Of a DNA stretch of 20,331 nucleotides, positions 1 through 16,689 are shown in pieces. The stretch comes from Plakobranchus ocellatus. Lineage: Eukaryota; Mollusca; Gastropoda; Plakobranchidae. The DNA lies in assembly GCA_019648995.1 (NCBI GenBank), contig BLXT01003938.1, forward strand, positions 74,727 through 95,057, read 5' to 3'. The number at the start of each line of letters is the position of its first letter. Position 1 is the stretch's first letter. The translations under genes and the position numbers were made by a program. A model generated the notes under the pieces. It was not told where the DNA came from and ran no database searches. It worked only from the letters and a program-made list of their open reading frames with translations.

Positions 1-226
1 ACAGAAGATGACCTCATCAGTGAATTGAGGAATTGGTTTGATAATCTTGACCTTGATTTCTTTCGAGTGGGTATCAATTCGCTGGCAAAAATGCATCAAT
101 CTCCACGAGGATTACGTTGAGAAGTAGTTGAAGAGTGAACTTCAATCTGTGTGAGTTTCAAATTTATCTGATCAAAACTCTTTGAGTTATGCCCCTTTTC
201 CTGTTTCTTTTCGGACATCCCTCGTA
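1..226 (+). mobile_element. mariner transposon, 3' end of transposase plus terminal inverted repeat
   Basis: Reading from base 1 gives a peptide containing ISELRNWFDNLDLDFFRVGI, typical of the C-terminal end of mariner transposases (the family ends in a pattern like 'F..GI..L..RW.KCI.L.GDYVEK'). The frame hits a stop at 118-120. In the next frame, CINLHEDYVEK followed by a stop at 125-127 completes the family signature, so there is a one-base slip near the A-run at 87-91. Downstream, 'cttttcggacatccctcgta' (207-226) reads on the minus strand as TACGAGGGATGTCCGAAAAG, a common mariner terminal repeat. The element therefore ends at about 224, followed by the TA target dinucleotide. The upstream part, including the catalytic DD(D/E) residues, is outside the window. 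It is an inactive copy on the strand opposite the neighbouring zinc-finger gene. Confidence 0.85.
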
Positions 227-489
227 TTATTCTTAGCTTCATTTGAAAAATATGATTTGAAATCTGAAAAAGGACCTATTAATTTAGAAAAAAAAAACAC
301 ATGTTAAAAAAATGCAATGCATACAAAATTAAAGTAGTTTTTGTCTAAGACTGATACATGGCCATCAGGTGATTCATTTTATGTCTGTGAAAATATAGAC
401 TATGCATTTCTTTCAGGGAAATGAAATTTTTAGCAGATGGTTTAATCAAAATAGGTGTTGATAAAAAAATAAACTCTGAAGGCCCTTAC
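227..489. other. non-coding stretch after the last recognised zinc-finger exon
   Basis: This follows the exon 8 donor at 489-488 on the minus strand. Two possible minus-strand acceptors lie in it (AG ending near 384 and near 405). In the phase required by exon 8, both lead to stops within about 10 codons, so the true next exon cannot be chosen. Retaining the intron would add 14 residues (SKGLQSLFFYQHLF) before the TGA at 448-446. Confidence 0.5.
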
Positions 490-7828
<7,339 letters not shown>

Positions 7829-9071
7829 CTGATGACAAGAAAAAATAAAAACAAAATTAAACATTAAGGGTTTAAAAAATGTATTTATACTTATTTATAT
7901 ACAGAAATTGCCAATGTTTATCACAAAAAAATTAAGCTGCCTATTTTATTTGAACCTTTACATCAACAACTTGACCCATTTTGTGAGACTGCCACTTTTT
8001 ATAAAATAATGTGCATAAAAGCTATGAATACTTCTTGAACTAAGCATGATTTAATTAAATATAAACTTTTTCTTAAAAGGATACATTATAAATACATATA
8101 TGTGATGGATTGCCACAATGTAGGTTGTCACCATCATTATGTTTGACAGATTTTACACAGCTATATACACACAAAAAAATTATACCCATTAATGCACAAA
8201 TTATGAGTTTAGATAAATGACATAAAGAGTATAGTATCCTTGAGTAAATTAACCAAAAAAAAAAAAAGACTTAAAGACATTGCTGTATTTCCGCAGCTAA
8301 AGACTAACTCATCATCAGCATATAAGCTCATGTTTTTCAACTCATTTTTTGTTAAAAAAATTTGGAGACTATTGTGATTCACCCTGAAATATCCTTTATA
8401 GCTAGTTTTAGAATCACTTTTTAGACTGCATTCTTCTGTTTTTATTGCTTAACTTGATGCTTTGCACGGTTTAAAAAAAAAAAAAAGGTACTAGCCAGCT
8501 TAATATGCAAGAGTAGGTCTAGCCTTAGAAAAACTTTTGATAACACTTTCCAGAAAAAAAAATTTGGATGAATTTATAAGCATTCTCCCTATCTTTGCTA
8601 ACATCAGTTCTAAATTTGACTCATGTTTCTACTTTAAAAAAGTTCAATTTATGCATATCATTTTCTATGACATTTTCACAAAAAGAATTTTTGTCTTATT
8701 TGAACTCTGCTTTGTTATATATAGCACATATATACAAAGTATTTCTTAGGCCTGTGTAGGAAAGCATTTAGAGAAAAAAAATAATAAAACCAGCAGCATC
8801 TCTTCATCCTCCTCCAGTGATAAATACTTAACATCTAAGAAAAGTAAGATCGAATGAAATGAACCGCTACTGAGGGTATTAAGTGCCAATATGAAACAGC
8901 CTCAGTAACAGCTACTTTTATGACTTTGGCAAAGCCCTGTAAAACACTGCTCATATATTTCTAAAAGGAAGGACTTCTTTTTTGGCTGAATTAAAAATAT
9001 AAACCTAGATCTATATAATATTTGGTCATTGGGATAAAACTCAAATTTAAGAAAACAAAAAAACAACTGGT
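7829..9071. other. upstream region of the zinc-finger gene, no gene seen
   Basis: It presumably holds the 5' non-coding exon and promoter of the zinc-finger gene, because the acceptor at 7829 implies an upstream exon. No CpG-rich segment or clear core promoter is visible, so the transcription start cannot be placed. Confidence 0.4.
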
Positions 9072-9075
9072 TTAA

Positions 9076-9544
9076 CCCCTGCGGGACTGCTAAGGTCAAT
9101 CAAATTGACCCGAAATGCTTTAAAAAAAAATACTTGGCTTGTAAAAGCTATCTAGACCTAGAGCTTATAAATCAGTATTCCCTTTTAACCCCTCTAGCAC
9201 CAAATCCCTTTTAGATGGACTTTGAACAATGAGAGTTTTTCTGTAGTGACCATATTTTTGGTCCAGAGGTAGGAAAAATACAGTACTGATAAATAGGAAA
9301 AATACAGCATTGGTACTATAAAGATGACAAGCAACAGATCTTTGTTTGACACATTGTCATCCATGTTGTTTGGTTGTTGTTGTTCATAGTCGTCATTGTC
9401 ATGGTTGTTGTTGTTGCTGCGACTGCACATGTGATGTTTGTGACTATCATATTTATGAGCTTGAGGCTTAGATATTCTGACTATTTGAACCTTTTTGACC
9501 CGATCAGGCTTTCAGGTGACAACATAGCATCTCCCTTGCAAGGG
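9076..9544. mobile_element. TTAA-flanked piggyBac-type non-autonomous element
   Basis: TTAA occurs at 9072-9075 and 9545-9548. The left end CCCCTGCGGGACTGCTA and the right end read inward (CCCTTGCAAGGGAGATGCTA) share CCC-TGC-GGGA-TGCTA with small gaps, and both continue into a GTCA. A hairpin GGTCAAT-CAA-ATTGACC sits at 9094-9110. The size (469 bp), the TTAA target and the CCC-type ends fit piggyBac-superfamily MITEs. A second TTAACCCCT end-like motif at 9185 suggests a nested or duplicated end. There is no coding capacity. Confidence 0.6.
9365..9419. repeat. imperfect (TTG)n trinucleotide repeat
   Basis: Runs of TTGTTG/GTTGTT interrupted by 'catagtcgtcattgtcatg', lying inside the TTAA-flanked element. 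Confidence 0.8.
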
Positions 9545-9548
9545 TTAA

Positions 9549-11321
9549 GGTTTAATTTATAATTTAGCTGCAGGTGGATTAATGAAATTTTAAAATGCAT
9601 GTATCTACAGGTAAACAGGTAATGCTTCTGCACCTGAAAACATGCAATTTTTGAATGACCAGAGCAAGTTAGCATTAAGGCCATTGTACTCTTTTTAAGG
9701 CCCATCTTAAATTTACGTAAAAAAAAAATAAAATTTAAAGAGGAACATAATTTATTAATTTTATTGAAAAAGATAAACAAGAGATAAAACTATTGAATTG
9801 TTTCAATCTTGTTTTAAAATATTTGGACGCTTTAAAGTACATGTATATAAAATCACTAGCAGTTCTATTTATAGATAAGTGTGGTTGCACAGGGAAACCC
9901 TTTACATGGGTCCAGATTAAAAAAAAATTGAAATTGGTACAGTTTTGGATTCTTCAAACTAGCAATGTCAATACCTGAGAATTTTGCTCTTTACTTGAGG
10001 GCTCTATCATATCCACTTAAAAAATCATGGTGTTTTAAAGTGCCCCATTGAGGAAACAGTTTTGAGAAAATGGCTACTAAAGTTTTATGTAGCTTTCAGC
10101 TGATAGAATAGATGGTTTTATAAACACATGGCACACATACACCACACCAATATTCATTCTCATCCACAAATGAGAATTTTAACAAATATTTTGTAGTGAA
10201 AATGAATATTTAATTAGCGAATTTAACATTTTGGACCCATCTTATGTGATTGCTCATCACTGAGTGTTACACCTTGACCATGACTTTGTTCAGTTCTATA
10301 ATTAATCTACCATATTAACTTCCATCTCTAGGTCTAGATTAGATCTCTAAATTTGATCACATGTAGGCTGTCAAAACTGCTGTTTAAAGTTAGATCTAGC
10401 TTCCAAACACCAATGAAAAAAGACAACAGATAAAAAAGATTTAGATCTAGACCGCAGAGAGAAAGGAGGGAGAGAAGGAGAAACAAAATGAAAGAGAAAG
10501 GGATACACTGGCAGTGGTTGTGAATGGATTTTTATCAAATTATCAACACAGAGTGATTTCTTCATTACTTTTGCTTTGTTCATGATCTGCGTCATGTTTT
10601 TCATGAAACAAATTGACATCATCATAGGTCTATGAATCAACTAGGTATAAGCTTAAAAGATTTGTAATTTTCGATCATTCATTGAGGCTGCATGAGGGTT
10701 GGTCAAGTTTTGATCGAAAGGTGAAGGACTGACATTGAAAACATTATTTTTAATTGAAATAAACTTTATAATAATGCTTTCAAAGGTAAATACTCAATTA
10801 TACAAATATCAATGTTCTGAAGACCTTTATTGGACAAGACATTTATAATTTGTTGGCTTTAAAATCAATCATCGGATTTTGGCGGTTTTGAGTCAGCAGA
10901 TGTCATCTCAATAAAATGGATGTGTACTCAACCAGGTTAATTTGTATTCATGTGCACAAGTTAGAAAATAATAGCCAAAAACTGCTGTTTAGTTTGATGT
11001 ATATTACTTGTATATTACTTGTACCTTTTAAGTTTTCGAAAAAGGCCTGCGTTTTTGGGCCTTTGTTGACACAAACCTGATCAAATGCCTTGCAAAAATT
11101 GCATTTTATAAATAATTAAATAGGTTACACGTTACAGAAATTAATAAACTTAGTGGAGTATGAAGATGAGTAAATGGAGATTTTGTTGAAACCAAAATCT
11201 CAATTTTGCCCATGAACAAGATTATCGACTTAAAATGGCTCAAGTTCAAAATAAGCCTGGGCAACATCCGAAAAGATTTCCTGTGCGGCCACACATTTCC
11301 TAGAGATCCATATGAATCTAG
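9549..11321. other. intergenic, no gene recognised
   Basis: AT-rich, with several AGATCT/TCTAGA words between 10320 and 10450. Open frames are short and without conserved motifs. Confidence 0.5.
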
Positions 11322-11670
11322 ATTCTAGACAACAATTTCCTCACAGAGGATCACATCCAAGAAACTAAAGAGGACATTCTTTGGAAGGCTTATATGAACA
11401 ACATTACTAGTACTGCATCCTCTTTGATGAGAAAATTTAACGAAGTTGAAACGTTGGAAAAAATTTTGCTTTTTAAATTTAATATAGATCATTAGATCCC
11501 CAGTTCGGAAATCCTCCCAATTTTAGATTTATGTAACAATTCAAACATGTTGGAAGTGTATTTGAACAGATTCTAGAAAAAATTTCTGATGCTGCAAAGA
11601 AAGCAATGTTTCCATTTTATAAAAATAATTACGAAATGAAGACAATTTTTGTCACTTGTGGGCAATTAAA
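11322..11670 (+). pseudogene. decayed, unassigned protein-coding relic
   Basis: From 11322 a 57-codon frame reads with protein-like composition (FLTEDHIQETKEDILWKAY, then NITSTASSLMRKFNEVETL). It is interrupted by TAG at 11493-11495, continues with ILPILDLCNNSNMLEVYLNRF-like sequence, and meets a TAG at 11574-11576. A different frame from 11558 reads FEQILEKISDAAKKAMFPFY and onward into a lysine run. The amphipathic, helix-like pattern across two stops and one frame change suggests a broken gene or transposon ORF. I do not recognise the family. Chance open frames in AT-rich DNA remain possible. Confidence 0.35.
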
Positions 11671-11719
11671 AAAAAAAAAAAAATATTTTCCTTAAAATTT
11701 TGATAAAAAATGAACTTAA

Positions 11720-12024
11720 CTCTTTAACCAGTTATTTTTTAACTCATTTTTTTTGGGTTTTTCTCCCTTGTCAACAAGGGTGTATTTTTAAAATGCCCAT
11801 AAATCACTCAATTTTTGCTTCAGCTTATTGTCCAATACACTAAATGAAAGCGAAAAGAACATAGTAAACTGTGAAAGCAAAATTATATAACTTTTTCTCG
11901 TAATGCTGTGTTATTGTGTCAGTGCAAAAAGTGGTAAAAAGTGGTCATGTATGGTGAGAGCGTTTTTGACTGGATAAGCGGTTGGTTTGAGAAACGCTCT
12001 GGGCGTTTCTGACTGGTTAAAGAG
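11720..12024. mobile_element. TTAA-flanked MITE, piggyBac type
   Basis: The ends are perfect inverted repeats: TTAACTCTTTAACCAGT at 11716-11732 and its reverse complement at 12012-12028. The outer TTAA (11716-11719 and 12025-12028) is the presumed target duplication and CTCTTTAACCAGT the terminal repeat. The 305-bp interior has no ORF. It contains the hairpin CCCTTGT-CA-ACAAGGG (11765-11780) and, near the right end, gagcgttt/aaacgctc inverted pieces (about 11958-11998). Confidence 0.75.
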
Positions 12025-12028
12025 TTAA

Positions 12029-12556
12029 GTAGATTTTGTGGACAATCCAAAAATTAATCAACTCTCTTGAACTTGAAATATTTTTACTTTTATGGATTAC
12101 AAAGGCGACTGAGTTTTCGTCAGTCAGCTCCAATTTAATGATGACTTGTGGAATTAAGATGAGTGATGCAAAAGAAATGTGTCCCTTGATTTAACTCAGG
12201 AGGCCAGTAGCGGTCCATAAACTGACTAGCGCCTACTTGTGAACTCAGTGGCAAAAGGCCTATGTGCCTTTGTTCTGCCGCATATAACCAGACGGGCTAC
12301 AGCAGGTCTTAAACCAAATGTGTATAGGTCCCCTTTCTCTGGAATATTCCACCCTCCCTTAGTCACAATATTAAAACCAATGAAATCACCGTTTATTTAA
12401 CGCTTTTACGATGTTACTAAGCTATTTTATTGTGAATGAAAGAGGCACTGTTCTTGTGCCTTGCTTGCATCACGAACCAGACACATGGTGGTGTGGCGTG
12501 TTACTAGCCAGTTGGACCTGGGCTTATTATAGCTTGCAAAATTTTACTGTAAAGTA
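12029..12556. other. intergenic between two transposons
   Basis: No gene seen. A small hairpin aaaggc-ctatgt-gccttt lies near 12255. The segment ends in AT-rich 'gcaaaattttactgtaaag' units that resume after the next element, at about 13662. Confidence 0.45.
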
Positions 12557-13659
12557 CAGTGGAAACCTCATAATTCGAAGTACACGGGAATGGACCAAAA
12601 CTTCGGATTATAAGACTTCGAATTATTAAAATTCAGGGGTCTTAAACACCACTAATTATTACTGGGTTACTTCCCTTTGATAAAAAATTTATCAAAAAGA
12701 ACGGCTCTCTCATGCTTTAATACTCATGGACCTCTAACCCATTTCCCCTTTTTGTTTGTTTATTTTTTGGCCCTGAAAAGGGCCGTGGTTGTAATGACTA
12801 TTTGGCTTAGTTGGCAGCTTTACTCTTAAAGTGGTCAGTGATGACAGTCTGCCTGGCTCTCCTCACAACATGGTCTTCAAATTAAAATTCGAAAAAACTG
12901 AGCTGCACATGTCATCAGTGCCTTGCTCAATGACAAACTTTTAACTCTCAGTGATGCCATTTTCAATTGGAGAAAATACAAAGCTGTTCAAAGTTTAAGT
13001 CAAAATCTATTAAAAAACAAGGAGAGATTTGTAATGCATCAATACCACATGAGTAGCAATGCAACAAGTGATAGATAAACAAAACAAAAAAAGGCACAGT
13101 GCCTCTCACTCCAGTCACGCCTAGCACACCTTGTCTCACCCCGAGCTTACAGTGCCTACACCATCTCCCCTTTCCTGCGCTTGCAGTTGACTGTGTGTGA
13201 AATCATTATTCATTTATTGCGTTTACAGAGGTAGGTCTAAATGATCTAGACCTAGTGTGACTGCAGCGAGAAATTCCTCAGCCAGTGGCAGTGTGTGGCA
13301 CTGGCAGATCGCATGCCCGCTCTAGGCCTACATTCTGCACCCCACTTTCCCCCTCTAGTTTGAGCCCTCCCCTATCTCACTTGTTGTTAATGGCACTCCC
13401 TGGAGTAGGCCCGCTTTTTTTGAAACGGTGATTCAACCTGATTGGTATTGTTTTGGGGATAGTGAAAGGGAAACTTTTTTTTTTCTTTTTGCGGTTTGTG
13501 GCGGTGTGGGCTTCGAATTTTAAGAATCGGCTTTCTTTGACTTTGAATAATGAGTTCAAACTTTACAAAGCCAAAGAAGAAAAAAAAAACTCAGATCGCA
13601 AATACTTCGGTTTATGAGAAATTCGAATAATCGGACTTCGGCTTTTGAGGTTTTGACTG
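12557..13659. mobile_element. Tigger/pogo-like non-autonomous DNA transposon
   Basis: The left end CAGTGGAAACCTCATAATTC and the right end read inward (CAGTCAAAACCTCAAAAGCC) match over the first 25 bases with few differences, continuing into CGAAGT, and both are bordered by TA (12555-12556 and 13660-13661). The CAGT..AAACCTC end is characteristic of Tigger/pogo elements of the Tc1-mariner superfamily. Repeated CTTCGAATTAT/TTCGAATAATC subterminal motifs occur at both ends. The 1.1 kb interior has no transposase frame, so the copy is non-autonomous. The interior includes a histone-type stem-loop and a 'taggcctacatt' word also found near 16008. Confidence 0.75.
12769..12784 (-). promoter_or_regulatory. 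histone mRNA 3'-end stem-loop (perfect match)
   Basis: On the minus strand the sequence is GGCCCTTTTCAGGGCC, preceded by CAACCAC and followed by an A-rich stretch. This is the 16-base stem-loop bound by SLBP at the 3' end of replication-dependent histone mRNAs (6-bp stem, 4-base loop). A minus-strand frame ending KAAN-TAA stops 22 bases upstream (12809-12807), a distance typical for histone genes. The upstream frame (RRARQTVITDHFKSKAAN) is not a recognisable intact histone; its last codons are faintly H2A-like. Confidence 0.7.
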
Positions 13660-13661
13660 TA

Positions 13662-13830
13662 GTTGAAATTTTCCTGTAAAGTTTGGCCTGTTGTTACTAT
13701 AAAGTTTTACTTTAAAATTTTATTATAAAATTTGGCTTGCTGTTATGTAAAATTTTACTGTAAAACTTGCAAAATTTTCCTGCAAACTTAAGCATGCTGT
13801 TATTGTAAAATTTTGGCGAATCATGCTATC
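13662..13830. repeat. degenerate tandem repeat with TGTAAAATTTT units
   Basis: Repeated variants of 'tgtaaaattttactgtaaa', 'cttgcaaaattttcctg' and 'gcctgttgttactataaag' occur at irregular 20-50 base spacing. The same words occur immediately left of the Tigger-like element (12535-12555), so that transposon probably inserted into this array. Confidence 0.55.
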
Positions 13831-14414
13831 GTTTGTACAGAAATTTAGAAAATATTATTGTTCTTTGTATGCTTGTTACTTATTCGTCTTCTAACATCAT
13901 CCCTCCCTGCCCCTCCCACTCCCACACCTCTTTTCCTTGTTGCAAAGCAGTGATCATGTGTGTTGTTTGCATCATGAACTTCAGAAGGTAAGGTCTGTTT
14001 TGAGCGATAGAGCCTAGCCCTATTATTGCTCTTGTTTAGTATACTAAAGAATGATGCTTTTGTGTACGAATACAGTAACTAGTTGAATATTATTTGGCTC
14101 AATGCTGTTGCTTGGTCTATGTATCTTATAACACCACCCCTCCCCCTCTTCTGTTGATTTTGTCTTCTGTGTTGTCTATTATGTAAGTTTACAGTCTTAT
14201 GGTTGCTTTATTATGTTGCCTCCTAAGTATTTTGTGTGTCTTTGAGTCTGAGACAAAGGGGGAAGATAACTTTGGCTTGGTTCTAAGACCAGGCAATGTA
14301 AGATGTGTGTTGATCAGTTTAAGTGGCACTGTGAGGCATATTTTTTGTGCTCGATCTTTCACTGACACTGTTACTGTTAGCATCAACACAGTCTCTGCGC
14401 TCAATCAACATACC
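13831..14414. other. intergenic, no gene seen
   Basis: Contains two pyrimidine/C-rich patches (13900-13932 and 14132-14150). A plus-strand open frame at 14199-14492 has no family resemblance and is treated as chance. Confidence 0.4.
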
Positions 14415-14448
14415 TTACTTGATATTCAGATCATATTAAGGCTGTATA
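14415..14448 (+). repeat. 34-bp direct repeat, copy 1
   Basis: Begins ttacttgata and ends ggctgtata. It is identical to 15338-15371 over 34 bases in the same orientation. Confidence 0.9.
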
Positions 14449-14605
14449 AATTTACAAGTTACCACAGTTACGATGGAAATCATCAATCTTGAGGATCCAT
14501 ACACTCTAAAGAGATTGGTTGCTACTGCTACTGCGAGTAGTTAGTAGTAGTACATCATCTTCGACAGCACCATCACTGGAGCCCTCCTTCATCACTGAGT
14601 TTTCA

Positions 14606-15030
14606 ATGACAAGTGAAGATTCAGACATTGAGAATGAAGATGAGGAATTTGAAGCAGAAAGGACCAAATATGACATGCCTGTATACAGACAACCGCTGCA
14701 TGATGACATCGACGAAAATGATAATCGTGATGTGGAAGAGGAGCAGGAGGAGGAGGCTGCTGTTACAACTTGGATAGAGGGAACAACTGCACCGGCTATT
14801 TTTTTTTTTCATGGAGGCAAGTGGGCTGCAGGTACAAATGGAAGGAGAGACACCCCTTGATGACCTTTGTCTGATAGTGGATGACGAGATGATACAGAAC
14901 TTGGTGGCAGAGACAAACAGATATGCCTCACAAACTCTTGCAATCAGGCAATTGTCACCTAAATCACAATTTCACCAGTGGGTGGAAACATCTGTGAACA
15001 AGATGTGGGTGTTTCTTGAGCTTTCATTCT
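14606..15030 (+). pseudogene. piggyBac-type transposase, N-terminal fragment
   Basis: The first ATG of the open frame is at 14606 (MTSEDSDIENEDEEF). An acidic N-terminus (DEN-rich, EEEQEEEAA) leads to TTAPAIFFF. After the T11 run at 14799-14809 the reading changes by one base. It then gives SGLQVQMEGETPLDDLCLIV and IQNLVAETNRYASQ, followed by W..TSVNKMWVFLEL. The TPLD..., ETNRYA and W..T.....FL pattern is characteristic of the start of the piggyBac transposase domain. The catalytic aspartates and the C-terminus are missing: after about 15030 the sequence becomes a CT-rich tract. It is a dead fragment, although the slip in T11 could be a sequencing error. No TTAA ends could be assigned. Confidence 0.7.
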
Positions 15031-15034
15031 ACTT

Positions 15035-15120
15035 CAATCCATCTCCCTCTCTCCTTTTATTTCTCTTTCTTTTTTCAATTTCTCACTCTCTCACTCTTTC
15101 TCTGTCTCTCCCTTACCTTT
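15035..15120. repeat. pyrimidine-rich (CT)n low-complexity tract
   Basis: Mostly CTCTCT, TTTCT and CTCACT words. It abuts the end of the piggyBac-like homology, and frames through it give only low-complexity S/L/F peptides. Confidence 0.8.
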
Positions 15121-15337
15121 CTAATGGGCCAAAGGCAGCCCCAGGCTTGCAACATGGAAACAGGGAACTCAGAGGGGAAAGGTACTTTTCTATTCTAAAA
15201 ACCCAATTTTTTTTTCTTAGAGTCCAGTGATAGACTTTTTAAAAATGAACGTCAAATTATTTTAAATACAGAAAATCATTTTATTTTTTTTTTTAAATTG
15301 TGTGAGTTATATACCGTGTATGTTCAAAAAATTTACT

Positions 15338-15371
15338 TTACTTGATATTCAGATCATATTAAGGCTGTATA
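15338..15371 (+). repeat. 34-bp direct repeat, copy 2
   Basis: Second identical copy, 923 bases downstream of the first, on the other side of the piggyBac fragment. Confidence 0.9.
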
Positions 15372-15909
15372 CGGTTATGCAAGGTAGGTTCTGGGTGAAG
15401 TCAATGCGTTTCTGGATTAACAAAAATCATCTATAGATAGTAATTCAGAGGCTAGTGCAAATAGAATTAATTTATTAGCTTATTAATTATTCACTTATTA
15501 GCTCTCAGAATATTAAATTACATTTATAGGTTTTCATTTCATGCCATGGTTGATAATAGCTTTGTTTAAGCAGCTATTAAATTTTCTGCTTAGCACTGCA
15601 CTCTGCACTGCCATACCCATGATAAACAAACCAGGTTTGGCAGACCCACAGTCTGGCTTAATGCTTCCGAGTCGCACACACGAGACCGGGGTTAATAATT
15701 ATCATTGTGATTATTTTATAAATGACAATTGTTGAACAGCAGTCTAGGAATAAAAATTAAGATCCATCTAATTTCTTTTCTTGTGTGCATATTGGGAAGT
15801 CTTGCCAATTCTAGATCTAGATCACTGTGTTTCTAAGACTCTCTCTTCATAAAATTGCATTGTAGGTAACACAAAACAAAACAACAACAGTAACAATATA
15901 AAAAAAATT

Positions 15910-15934
15910 GATAGAGATAGATAGATAGATAGAT
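15910..15934. repeat. (GATA)n microsatellite
   Basis: About six GATA units with one GA interruption, running into AGATCTAGG. Confidence 0.9.
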
Positions 15935-16160
15935 CTAGGTCTATTTAGCATAAAAACTTCCAGGACATTGCAACTTTCACTACGTCTACAGTATACCTCA
16001 TTTGGCTGTAGGCCTACATTTTTCTTTCGAAGTGACTATTTCCCCGAACACAAAGGCACTAGATCTATTTACTTTAAAGCGGACCTGTGCTTCTAGATCT
16101 AACTTCATCAACTGAGTATGAGTATGCCGGTGTAACTGAACTCCCTCTCTCTTTCTCTAT

Positions 16161-16236
16161 TATTAAATAAAGCGTTGGGGAAAATAAGTTTGGACTCTAT
16201 TAAATCCGAGCGTTCGGGAAAATAAGGTCGACCTTA
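16161..16236. repeat. degenerate 37-bp tandem duplication
   Basis: Unit 1 starts at 16161 (tattaaataaagcgttgggg) and unit 2 at 16198 (tattaaatccgagcgttcgg). Both continue with gaaaataag and a G/C-containing tail. Confidence 0.7.
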
Positions 16237-16689
16237 TAATTGTGACGAGAATAGTATGCTAGAAGTTAATGTGATAGCGCAAATTTAACGGTCTTCGGTC
16301 TTTCTATGGATCTATACATTTGATGTAGAATCTAGATCTAGAATCTAGGTCTTGCAGAGAACAGGCACCAGAGAACAATAGGGGGAGACTAGCTTTCCCT
16401 TTGAATGTCATACTAGATCTACCAGTGTAACTAGGTCTGATCTATTTGTCTGACCCTCTTATCAAGTGAACAAAAGAAACCTTGCTGAAACCTTAATTTT
16501 CTTTTAAATGAGATTAGAAAATCTACAGTTGGAGAGTCGAGCCGAAATATTGTATTAGGCCTATAATAGGCTAATGATACTTTTTTGACAGTGCGCTATT
16601 CTCTCGAATCAAAATAAATCATAATCCGAAAAAGGGGCTTCACTTCCATTTTTTTATGAGTGGTTTTATGAGCGTGGGTGACAACCCTT

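Larger units (their letters stand above)
15372..16660. other. intergenic with gastropod-type short repeats
   Basis: No gene recognised. Contains (GATA)n, a 37-bp tandem pair, many AGATCT/TCTAGA palindromes and 'gtaggcctacatt'. Confidence 0.5.

Noticed and set aside
12807-12900. Intact histone gene upstream of the stem-loop
   Set aside because: The frame does not match H1, H2A, H2B, H3 or H4 beyond a faint similarity of the last few codons. Only the stem-loop itself is well supported.
14199-14492. 97-residue plus-strand frame with a hydrophobic start resembling a signal peptide
   Set aside because: No conserved features, no splice context, and it overlaps an equally open minus-strand frame and the 34-bp repeat. 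Chance is the simpler explanation.
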